From Muricauda sp. SCSIO 65647 (GTDB lineage: Bacteria > Bacteroidota > Bacteroidia > Flavobacteriales > Flavobacteriaceae): 64,000 nucleotides of DNA. A program made the translations under genes and the position numbers. Below the pieces are notes generated by a model. The model ran no database searches, was not told where the DNA came from, and worked only from the letters and a program-made list of their open reading frames with translations. Positions 37,047-44,492 of the stretch are shown piece by piece (within the stretch, counting starts at the first letter, position 1; each line of letters opens with the position of its first letter). The DNA is taken from NCBI RefSeq assembly GCF_021534965.1, contig NZ_CP091037.1, positions 62,001-126,000 on the forward strand, given 5' to 3'.

Positions 37047-38081
37047 CTATTTAAAGACGAGTTTGGCGATTCGATTTTTACCTGCGGCATAGGCGACGGA
37101 ATCGTTTAAAAAACGTACTGTATAAAACGATTCTTCTGAGAGGGAAATCCAATTTTTTCCCCTGTCATTGGAAACGGAAATACCCGTAAAACCAACCGCC
37201 GTCAGATTATCTCCATTTGAGTTGGGCACAAACTGCACACAACTTTTATAGTTGGGCTCTTGCCCATCGGCAACAAGTGTCCACGTCTTGCCACCATCTT
37301 CAGTGATGGCCTTGTTCGCCGTATTGGCTTCCGGTTGGGTATAATCCCCTCCGATACCAAAGCCCAGGTTTTCATCATAAAAATCGATGGAATAAATGCC
37401 TTGGGTCGGTTCATCTTTGATGATAGGGGTCTTGAAAACCTCCCAACTTTTCCCTTTGTCCAAAGAAAAAATAATCCGCCCTGCGGTGGTCGCCACCCAG
37501 GTTTTTTCTCCCACCACGGCAATATTGGTGTCGCTGGCGGCAAAAGCCCCTTCACCTACTTTTGAAGGAGGCAGTTCTTCGCAAGGTATTTTCTTCCAGT
37601 TGTGGCCGCCATCCCTGGTAATGATAATTGACAGACAACCATCGACCGTATCACCAATGGCAATGCCCTCTTCGTCGTTCCAAAAGGTCATTGAATCATA
37701 GAAAACACCTTCTCCCTCTTCCTTATAGACCAGTTCCATTTGTCCACTGTCCCCTGTTTTGTAAAGCAGGGCCGGACTCGCCACCGAGAGCATAAAGAAA
37801 TCAGTGGAAGTACCTGCCACGGCGCGAAAATCAGGAGTGATGGTATCATACCGTTGTACATTGCTTCTAACGGTGTGTGTGCGCAAATCGACCGTACCGA
37901 ACATGCCCCTGCTGCCGGCAAAGGCCAGTGTGCGGTCATCTAAAAACGTAATGGCCCGAATACTGACCGAATCTTCAAAAACGATTTCGATTTCAACGGA
38001 AGTATAATTTTTTGATCGGTCTCTTTCGGTGCATCCGATAAGCGAAGAAACAAACAGTATGGCAAAAGTGATTCTTTTCAT
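37047..38081 (-). CDS. Ycf48/BNR-like beta-propeller lipoprotein
   Basis: 344 residues from the ATG of MKRITFAILFVSSLIGC, with a lipobox at SLIGC. The body has repeated sialidase-type Asp-box motifs such as ITRDGGHNWKKI, SLDKGKSWEVF, ITEDGGKTWTLV and VSNDRGKNWISL, each about 45-70 residues apart, as in photosystem II stability factor (Ycf48)-like propellers. No sialidase catalytic residues are evident, so it is likely a binding protein. A longer in-frame extension upstream is discarded because it overlaps the divergent methyltransferase gene region. Confidence 0.85.
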   Translation of the reverse strand: MKRITFAILFVSSLIGCTERDRSKNYTSVEIEIVFEDSVSIRAITFLDDRTLAFAGSRGMFGTVDLRTHTVRSNVQRYDTITPDFRAVAGTSTDFFMLSVASPALLYKTGDSGQMELVYKEEGEGVFYDSMTFWNDEEGIAIGDTVDGCLSIIITRDGGHNWKKIPCEELPPSKVGEGAFAASDTNIAVVGEKTWVATTAGRIIFSLDKGKSWEVFKTPIIKDEPTQGIYSIDFYDENLGFGIGGDYTQPEANTANKAITEDGGKTWTLVADGQEPNYKSCVQFVPNSNGDNLTAVGFTGISVSNDRGKNWISLSEESFYTVRFLNDSVAYAAGKNRIAKLVFK

Positions 38082-38189
38082 TTGTAAGGTTTGTTCAAAA
38101 ATAGAGAAGAAAACCTCCCCTCTAACAAGCCTGTGCTTAGCAGAGTCGAACAATTTTGCATCAAGACAAAATGAACAAAACAATAACCC

Positions 38190-38197
38190 TATTTTTG
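38190..38197 (+). promoter_or_regulatory. -7 box upstream of the RsmB-like gene
   Basis: TATTTTTG matches TAnnTTTG and is 17 bp before the ATG, a normal distance for Bacteroidota. A TTTG at about 38155 is too far to be a good -33 box. Confidence 0.45.
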
Positions 38198-38214
38198 TTG
38201 GCTCAAAACATACT

Positions 38215-39432
38215 ATGCGCTTACACCGAAACCTTGTCTTTGCTGTTATCGATGCCCTCAACCTTATTTTCAATGAGGGCGAATACGCCGATAAGGTCAT
38301 TGAAAAAGTCTTGAAATACGACAAACGCTGGGGTTCCCGTGACCGTGGTTTTATCGCCGAGACCACCTATGACATTGTACGCTGGCGGCGGTTATATGAT
38401 GAAATTGCAGGGGTACATGCCCCCTACTCCCGTCAAGCCCTGTTCCGGCTCTTTGCGGTCTGGGCCGTTCTACGGGGCATCAACCTACCCGATTGGAAAC
38501 AATTGGAAAACACGCCCGAACGCCGTATCAAAGGCCGTTTCGATGAACTGTCAAAAATCAGGAAGTATCGGGAGTCCATCCCCGATTGGATCGATCAACT
38601 GGGTATAAAGGCCCTGGGCGAAAAACGGTGGACGAAAGAAATCGCCGCACTGAACAAACAGGCCCAGGTCATCTTACGCACCAATACGCTCAAAACTGAC
38701 AAGGCTTCTTTACAACAGCTGCTAAAAGAAGAAAGCATTGAGACCAAGACCCTCACCGGTCATCTTGATGCGCTGCAACTGACCGAGCGCAAAAACGTGT
38801 TCACGACCCAAGCTTTCAAAAACGGACTCTTTGAAGTACAAGACGCCTCTTCACAATTGGTGGCGCCCTTTTTAGAGGTCGAGCCTGGGCAACGGGTCGT
38901 TGATGCCTGTGCGGGAGCGGGTGGCAAAACACTACATTTGGCCGCCTTGATGCAGAACAAGGGTCAATTGATCGCGATGGACATTTATGAAAGCAAACTC
39001 AAAAAACTCAAGATACGGGCGAGGCGAAATGGCGTGCACAACATGGAGACACGGCCCATAGCCTCTACCAAGGCGATCAAAAAACTGTACGGCAAGGCCG
39101 ATAGGGTCTTGCTCGATGCCCCCTGTTCAGGACTTGGGGTGCTGCGCCGCAATCCGGATACCAAGTGGAAGTTGCAGCCCGAATTTTTGAAAACGGTCAA
39201 GACCATACAACAAGAAATTCTAAGAGACTATAGCAAAATGGTCAAGCCCGAAGGTAAGATGGTGTACGCGACCTGTAGCATCCTCCCAGAAGAGAACAAC
39301 CAACAGGTCGAGGCTTTTTTGGCCTCCCCCGAAGGCGAGAACTTTACATTGGCCAGAGAGCGGCACATCTATCCGTCTGAAAGCGGTTTTGATGGATTTT
39401 ATATGGCACTATTGACCAAGGCCCAAGCCTGA
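38215..39432 (+). CDS. RsmB/NOP-family 23S/16S rRNA cytosine-C5 methyltransferase
   Basis: 405 residues from the ATG of MRLHRNLVFAV. The N-terminal ~140 residues are a NusB-like helical domain. The methyltransferase domain has the SAM loop DACAGAGGKTLHL, LLDAPCSGLGVLRRNPD with the PC motif, and VYATCSILPEENNQQV with the catalytic TC motif. This is the m5C RsmB group; the exact rRNA or tRNA site is inferred, not shown. A perfect TAnnTTTG box (TATTTTTG) sits 17 bp before the start. Confidence 0.88.
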   Translation: MRLHRNLVFAVIDALNLIFNEGEYADKVIEKVLKYDKRWGSRDRGFIAETTYDIVRWRRLYDEIAGVHAPYSRQALFRLFAVWAVLRGINLPDWKQLENTPERRIKGRFDELSKIRKYRESIPDWIDQLGIKALGEKRWTKEIAALNKQAQVILRTNTLKTDKASLQQLLKEESIETKTLTGHLDALQLTERKNVFTTQAFKNGLFEVQDASSQLVAPFLEVEPGQRVVDACAGAGGKTLHLAALMQNKGQLIAMDIYESKLKKLKIRARRNGVHNMETRPIASTKAIKKLYGKADRVLLDAPCSGLGVLRRNPDTKWKLQPEFLKTVKTIQQEILRDYSKMVKPEGKMVYATCSILPEENNQQVEAFLASPEGENFTLARERHIYPSESGFDGFYMALLTKAQA

Positions 39433-39479
39433 TAATGACGTTGTTTTTGCTTATCTTCGATAACCCAAAACCATATGCT

Positions 39480-40136
39480 ATGAAACAAGTTATCGGCCTC
39501 TTCATCATTGTTTTCCTATTTATACCATGCCATGCACAAAAGAAATCGGAAGGCTTATCGCATTATGTCTTTCCTGAATTTACGGTAGGTGAGGTTTTGA
39601 TGAAAAGTGGGGTAAAAAATGTAGCGGTCTTGAATTACAACGCGGCCTCAGAAGAGATGATCTTTGACGAAAAGGGCAATAAAATGGCCATCACCAGTGA
39701 TCAGGTCAAACAAATTGACACCGTCATCATCGACAACCGAAGGTTTGTTCAATATGACGGCCGGTTTCTTGAACTTATGAGCGGATCAGAACCCGAGTTC
39801 TATATTGAGCACAAATGCCATATCAAGTATCCGGGTAGAATCGATGGCCCAGGGGGTAGAACTTCCCAAACTTCGGGTACCGAGACCTATTCATTCAAAA
39901 ACAATGCAAGTCAGATCTATAATGTGATATTGCCCATGGGGTATGATACAAAACCATACCGATATTATTGGATCAGGAAAAATGGGGAGTTGAAAAAACT
40001 GAAAAGCCTAAAACAATTGGCCAAGTTGTATCCCGATAAAAAGAATGACTTCAAAAACTTGGTGAAAAAACACAATGCTGATTTTGATGATCCGAAGAGC
40101 GTTATCGAATTGGTACAGCATCTAGAAGCAAATTGA
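39480..40136 (+). CDS. Secreted hypothetical protein
   Basis: 218 residues from the ATG of MKQVIGLFIIVF; the signal peptide ends near CHAQ. The rest is beta/alpha with YVFPEFTVGEVLMKSG, FDEKGNKMAI and a C-terminal Lys-rich helix (LKQLAKLYPDKKNDFKNLVKKHN). It resembles hypothetical exported proteins of Flavobacteriaceae; no domain name applies. It is located after the methyltransferase gene by 47 bp, and a heptanucleotide array starts about 50 bp downstream. Confidence 0.65.
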   Translation: MKQVIGLFIIVFLFIPCHAQKKSEGLSHYVFPEFTVGEVLMKSGVKNVAVLNYNAASEEMIFDEKGNKMAITSDQVKQIDTVIIDNRRFVQYDGRFLELMSGSEPEFYIEHKCHIKYPGRIDGPGGRTSQTSGTETYSFKNNASQIYNVILPMGYDTKPYRYYWIRKNGELKKLKSLKQLAKLYPDKKNDFKNLVKKHNADFDDPKSVIELVQHLEAN

Positions 40137-40400
40137 AGATGGGCCATTCGCCATAAAAGAACGTAGGGGTCCTTAGTCTTTAATCTTATAAGCAGTTGGC
40201 AGTTGGCAGTTAGCAATGACCAATAACCTTGAACTTTTAACTAACAACCCTTATCCCTTTAGACGCTAGACACTAGACGCTAGACGTTAGTCGCTAGCTA
40301 TTGACCAATAACCTTGAACCTTGAACCTTAAACTCTTAACTCATAACTCATAACTAAGTATCAAACATCGCGCTTCTCGCTTCCCGCATCGCGCACCATA

Positions 40401-40478
40401 TGTCATTCCAAAATGAGCATAGCGATTGAGGAATCTATAAAGATGTAGATTTCTCACCCTAAAGGGTTCGAAATGACA
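40401..40478. repeat. 78-bp two-hairpin palindromic element, copy 1
   Basis: Bounded by inverted ends TGTCATT and AATGACA. Inside, ATTCC...GGAAT forms the left hairpin around GAGCATAGCGATTGAG, and ATTTC...GAAAT with inner ACCCT/AGGGT forms the right hairpin. It is inserted in the heptanucleotide array. Too small to code for a protein and flanked by no transposase, so it would depend on an enzyme elsewhere (REP or MITE type). Confidence 0.85.
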
Positions 40479-40650
40479 TGGGGACTTTTGCCATTCCTCC
40501 CTTGATTCATAGACCTTAGACATTAGTCGTTAGTCGCTAGCTATTGACCAATAACCTTGAACTTTTAACTTTTAACTCTTAACTCTTAACTCTTAACTCA
40601 TAACCAAGTATCAAACATCGTGCTTCTCGCTCCCCGCATCGCGCACCATA

Positions 40651-40728
40651 CGTCATTACAAAATGAGCATAGCGATTGAGGAATCTATAAAGATGTAGAT
40701 TTCTCACCCTAAAGGGTTCGAAATGACA
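40651..40728. repeat. 78-bp two-hairpin palindromic element, copy 2
   Basis: Same size as copy 1 and almost identical; it starts CGTCATTAC instead of TGTCATTCC. Copy 2 starts 250 bp after copy 1, and the array sequence around them is also duplicated, so a block containing both array and element was copied. Confidence 0.85.
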
Positions 40729-40889
40729 TGGGGGACTTTTGCCATTTTTCCCTTGATTCATAGACCTTAGACATTAGTCGTTAGTCGCCAGCTATTGACC
40801 ATTGATCAATAACCTTGAACCTTAAACTTTTAACTTTTAACTCATAACCAAGTATCAAACACCACACACCAAACATCAAACACCTTTAA

Positions 40890-40927
40890 CCCTTCACCCT
40901 TCACCCTTCACCCTTTACCCTTTACCC
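40890..40927 (-). repeat. Six G3 tracts at exact 7-bp spacing (telomere-like, G-quadruplex-capable)
   Basis: Within the array the plus strand has CCC at 40890, 40897, 40904, 40911, 40918 and 40925. Read on the minus strand this is GGGTAAA and GGGTGAA repeated, which satisfies G3+N1-7 and is almost the plant telomere repeat. Confidence 0.75.
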
Positions 40928-41087
40928 TTTATTCTCAGACATTAGTCGTTAGTCGCTAGCTATTGATTAATAACCTTGAACCTTGAACCTTAAACTTTTA
41001 ACTCTTAACTCATAACTCATAACTCATAACCAAGTATCAAACATCAAACACCACACACCCTTCACCCCACAAATTATTTGATTTATG

Positions 41088-41095
41088 TAAATTTG
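41088..41095 (+). promoter_or_regulatory. -7 box next to the AraC start codon
   Basis: TAAATTTG is a perfect TAnnTTTG and ends only 4 bp before the ATG. If used, the transcript would start at or within the start codon, a leaderless mRNA. Confidence 0.45.
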
Positions 41096-41099
41096 CACC

Positions 41100-42008
41100 A
41101 TGCAGAAAAGGGTATCCATAGAAGAGTTTTATAAATCGACCCACCAATATGTGCCCGAAAGTGTGAAATCGGGCATAGGTCATTTCAACGTGTTCAAGTT
41201 GGATGAGTTCGCTGGACCCAAACCCAAGCCCATGCCCTTCAACCGGAGAGATTATTTCAAGATCAGTTTGGTGAGGGGCAAGAGTCGTGTGCACTATGCC
41301 GATAAGGTCGTAAAGGTCGAAAAACAGGTCATGGTGTTTTCGAATCCGCAGATACCCTACAATTGGGAAAAAATCGACGAACAACTCACAGGCTATTTCT
41401 GTGTGTTCACCGATGCTTTTTTTCATCGGTTTGGCGACTTGGCCCAGTACCCTGTCTTTCAGCCGAGCGGCAATCCCGTTTTTCAGTTGACCGATGCGCA
41501 GTTGCAGACCATCGTTCCGATTTTCAAACGCATGTTCACCGAAATCGAATCTGATTATGCTTACAAGTACGATGTGCTACGCAATCTGGTCTTTGAGTTG
41601 ATACACACCGCTTTGAAACTACAACCGGCAATTCCGTCAGAAAACTTGCACAGCAATGCCTCAGAGCGTATCTCTGGCCTCTTTATGGAGCTGTTGGAAC
41701 GTCAGTTTCCCATTGAAAGCCCCATGCAGCGCATGCGGTTGCGGTCAGCTTCCGATTTTGCAAGACAATTGGGCGTGCACGTCAACCATCTGAACCGTGC
41801 CCTAAAGGAAATATTACAGAAAAGCACCTCTATCCTGATTACGGAACGGGTGGTACAAGAGGCCAAAATACTATTACGGCACACCAACTGGAACGTCTCT
41901 GAAATCGCCCACACTCTCGGATTTGAAGAGACCGCCCATTTCAGTAATTTCTTCAAAAAACACGCCAATCACTCCCCCATTGCCTTCCGAAAATTGGAGA
42001 TTGTTTGA
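41100..42008 (+). CDS. AraC-family transcriptional regulator
   Basis: 302 residues. The N-terminal ~180 residues are a cupin-like sensing domain (IGHFNVFKLDEF ... YFKISLVRGKSRVHYADK). The C-terminal ~100 residues carry two HTH motifs: FARQLGVHVNHLNRALKEIL and LLRHTNWNVSEIAHTLGFEE with AHFSNFFKKHANHSPIAFR, the classical AraC signature. It lies upstream of an SDR gene and probably controls it. The start codon sits within 5 bp of a consensus -7 box. Confidence 0.92.
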   Translation: MQKRVSIEEFYKSTHQYVPESVKSGIGHFNVFKLDEFAGPKPKPMPFNRRDYFKISLVRGKSRVHYADKVVKVEKQVMVFSNPQIPYNWEKIDEQLTGYFCVFTDAFFHRFGDLAQYPVFQPSGNPVFQLTDAQLQTIVPIFKRMFTEIESDYAYKYDVLRNLVFELIHTALKLQPAIPSENLHSNASERISGLFMELLERQFPIESPMQRMRLRSASDFARQLGVHVNHLNRALKEILQKSTSILITERVVQEAKILLRHTNWNVSEIAHTLGFEETAHFSNFFKKHANHSPIAFRKLEIV

Positions 42009-42098
42009 TTTTTGCAATACTTGGTTTCCCATTTGCAACCTGATCACCCCACTTAATGGAGAACTTTGCCCTGTTCAACTTTAAAAAATCAGAATACT

Positions 42099-42860
42099 AT
42101 GGATACCAAAAAAATTGCCCTGGTCACCGGCGGTAGCCGCGGACTCGGAAAAGACATGGCCCTGAACTTGGCCAAAAAGGGATTGGATGTGGTCATTACC
42201 TACCATTCAAACGCAGCAGCGGCGCAAGAAACCCTGAACGACATCGAAGCCGAAGGCGCCAAGGGCCTCGCCCTACAGCTCGATGCCCGCAACGTCAGCA
42301 CCTTTGATGATTTCAAGAATACATTGGTCACTGAACTAAAGGGCCAATGGAACACCACCAACATCGATTACCTGATCAACAATGCTGGGTTCGGCCATGA
42401 AGGTTCAGTCTCCGATACGCCCGAAGAAGCCTTTGATGACTTGGTGAACGTGCATTTCAAGGGCGTGTACTTTTTAACCCAAAAAATGTTGCCCGTCATG
42501 AACGATGGTGGCGGCATTGTGAACATTTCAAGCGGACTGGCACGGTTTTCCTTCCCCGGCTACTCGGCCTATGCGGCCATGAAAGGGGCCGTAGAGGTGT
42601 ATACCCGATATTTGGCCAAAGAGCTGGGCGAACGCAAGATCAAGGCCAACACGGTGGCCCCGGGTGCCATCAATACAGACTTCAACAGAGAGCGCTTCGA
42701 GCAGGCACCCCAGGTGGTGGACATGATCGCCAGCTTGACAGCCCTTGGCCGTGTGGGCGAAGCCGAGGATATCGGCCCGGTGGTCGCCTTTCTCTGTACC
42801 GATGATGCCGCTTGGGTCAACGGCCAGCGCATTGAGGCCTCGGGTGGCATGTTCGTTTAA
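42099..42860 (+). CDS. Short-chain dehydrogenase/reductase (FabG-like)
   Basis: 253 residues from the ATG of MDTKKIALVT. NAD(P)-binding TGGSRGLG (10-17), NNAG motif, catalytic Ser in VNISSGLARF and Tyr/Lys in YSAYAAMKG. The arrangement of the C-terminal NTDFNRERF region is that of classical SDRs, close to 3-oxoacyl-ACP reductases, but the substrate is open. It follows the AraC regulator by 90 bp and is likely its target. A terminator comes right after the gene. Confidence 0.9.
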   Translation: MDTKKIALVTGGSRGLGKDMALNLAKKGLDVVITYHSNAAAAQETLNDIEAEGAKGLALQLDARNVSTFDDFKNTLVTELKGQWNTTNIDYLINNAGFGHEGSVSDTPEEAFDDLVNVHFKGVYFLTQKMLPVMNDGGGIVNISSGLARFSFPGYSAYAAMKGAVEVYTRYLAKELGERKIKANTVAPGAINTDFNRERFEQAPQVVDMIASLTALGRVGEAEDIGPVVAFLCTDDAAWVNGQRIEASGGMFV

Positions 42861-42882
42861 TAGTTAGCCGAATTCATCAAAT

Positions 42883-42904
42883 GCCCCATTTTGGGGCTTT
42901 TTTT
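42883..42904 (+). terminator. Terminator after the SDR gene
   Basis: GCCCCA / TGGGGC stem with a TTT loop, followed by seven T. It lies 22 bp after the stop. Confidence 0.92.
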
Positions 42905-42931
42905 ATGAACAAACCCAAAGGCAGGCGCCTT

Positions 42932-43480
42932 TTACCCTTTATTCATAGACCTTAGACGTTAGTCGATAGTCGCTAGCTAATGACCATTAACCTTAAACCT
43001 TGAACTCTTAACTTTTAACTCATAACCCTTATCCCTTTATTCTTAGACGCTAGACGGTAGTCGGTAGTCGTTAGGTAAGGACCATTAACCATTCACCCTT
43101 TACCCTCAACTACTAACTAATAACTATTAACTAATAACTATTAACTAATAACCATTAACCTTGAACCTTGAACTCTTAACTTTTAGCTCATAACCCTTAT
43201 CCCTTTATTCTTAGACGCTAGACGGTAGTCGGTAGTCGTTAGGTAAAGACCATTGACCATTAACCATTCACCCTTTACCCTTTACCCTCAACTACTAACT
43301 AATAACTATTAACTAATAACTATTAACTAATAACCATTAACCTTGAACCCTAAACCCTAAACTTTGAACTCTTAACTTTTAACTCATAACCAAGTATCAA
43401 ACACCGTGCACCAAGCATCAAACACCCCTCACCCTTCACCCTTCACCTTTCACCCTTCACCTTTCACCCAACACCCAACT
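42932..43480. repeat. Heptanucleotide array with higher-order repeats
   Basis: No gene in this 0.7-kb gap. The array is in register throughout; TTATTC starts at 42939, 43037 and 43205, giving intervals of 98 (14 units) and 168 bp (24 units). Successive units drift stepwise, for example AGACGCT, AGACGGT, AGTCGGT, AGTCGTT. It also contains runs such as AACTAAT/AACTATT and two CCCTAAA units (about 43348). Toward its end units become ACCCTTC and ACCTTTC. Confidence 0.93.
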
Positions 43481-43516
43481 CAACCCCATTTGGACTGCAT
43501 TTGCCACAGCCGAAAA

Positions 43517-43544
43517 ACAAAAAAACCCGGAACAATTGTCCGGG
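43517..43544 (-). terminator. Terminator of the minus-strand secreted-protein gene
   Basis: CCCGGA / TCCGGG stem around ACAATTG; on the minus strand it is followed by TTTTTTTG. It lies 25 bp downstream of the stop at 43569. Confidence 0.88.
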
Positions 43545-43568
43545 CCCTCTTGGTTGAGCGGTTGCCTT

Positions 43569-44342
43569 TTAGTTTTCAAAAGTGGTACTGGTAACTTCGT
43601 TGGTTTTACCGTTGTAATCATTGGCCATCTCGACCAATGCTTCTAAAAATGGCGTATCACAATTGGCACCAAAAGAAGCAGGACGTTGCAACTGGTTTCT
43701 GAATTCGTAATCACCGTTTTGATACTTTTTCATCATTTCTGAATTGTTGCCAAAATAATTCTTGATATTGACTGACCTGATATTCTTGGGGTTTTTGTCC
43801 CTTTTATTTTGGATCAATACCTCAAAGTTATTGGTCATGAACGCCAAGTGCTGCGGACCACCTTCCAATTTTGAATCCATAACAGGCCCATGAATGACGC
43901 CATTGTCGGTACGGTAAAACTTTCTATATACAGTGACATCGCCATCGGCCATGACCTCTAACAAAAAAGGTTTTGGCAACATGCCTATTTTGGTAGTGGC
44001 AGAAAGGTTCACGTATTTGACTTGTTGAAAACGTCTGCCGTTCTCTAGGGCAAAACTCGCTATTTCTTTGGCCTTGAACTTTTCAATGGCCTTCTTTGAG
44101 ATTTTTTTGCCCGCTGCGTATTGGGTATAGGCATTTTCGTCAATTACCCGTAACCCTTGTTGAAAAAGATGGGGTTTGCAATCGTTGATAAAAATGTAGC
44201 CTTCTTTGGTATTTCCTTTTTTAAGGGTATAGGTTCCTTTGTAATAATTTGCACATCGGCCGGTTTCGTCATCCTGTGCATAGCTACCGGTAACCATTCC
44301 GGTCACCACAAAGAGCGTGAGTAGTTTGATACTAAGATTCAT
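43569..44342 (-). CDS. Secreted hypothetical protein
   Basis: 257 residues with signal peptide MNLSIKLLTLFVVTGMVTGSYAQ. The mature part begins ETGRCANYYKGTYTLKKGN and is Lys-rich; a segment EIASFALENGRRFQQVKYVN is followed by beta strands (FLLEVMADGDVTVYRKFY). Three Cys are present. It resembles exported proteins of Flavobacteriaceae with no assigned function. It stands alone, with its own terminator, and divergent from the DUF5916 gene. Confidence 0.68.
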   Translation of the reverse strand: MNLSIKLLTLFVVTGMVTGSYAQDDETGRCANYYKGTYTLKKGNTKEGYIFINDCKPHLFQQGLRVIDENAYTQYAAGKKISKKAIEKFKAKEIASFALENGRRFQQVKYVNLSATTKIGMLPKPFLLEVMADGDVTVYRKFYRTDNGVIHGPVMDSKLEGGPQHLAFMTNNFEVLIQNKRDKNPKNIRSVNIKNYFGNNSEMMKKYQNGDYEFRNQLQRPASFGANCDTPFLEALVEMANDYNGKTNEVTSTTFEN

Positions 44343-44492
44343 AATGTGATTTTTGGGGTTTGAAACAATAACTTAAAAAATTGTCTTTTAGTATGTTATG
44401 CTGTGTTTCAAGTGGTTATCGGTAATCCTTGTGCCCAAAAAGAGGATTGCTGGGCAACAAAAACGTACATTTGGGTTTTTCCTAGTTAACTT

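Larger units (their letters stand above)
40188..41080. repeat. Long heptanucleotide array with two embedded palindromic elements
   Basis: This 0.9-kb stretch between the secreted protein and the AraC gene contains no gene. It is built of 7-bp units ending mostly in AYC or AYT, such as AGTTGGC, AATAACC, TTGAACC, CTTAACT, CATAACT, AAGTATC, AAACATC, GCGCACC, GCTAGAC, GTTAGTC. Larger blocks recur: the string AAGTATCAAACA begins at 40356, 40606, 40850 and 41032. The last interval is 182 bp, exactly 26 units; the first two are not multiples of 7 because a palindromic element interrupts each. The plus strand is nearly free of G in many units. Confidence 0.93.

Noticed and set aside
40341-40761. Two nearly identical ~60-residue minus-strand frames (SREEWQKSPCHFEPFRVRN and similar)
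   Set aside because: They are translations of the 78-bp palindromic element and its flanks, copied together; the similarity is from the repeat.
40188-41080. CRISPR array
   Set aside because: No constant repeat of 25-40 bp with unique spacers; the period is 7 bp and units drift. No cas genes in the window.
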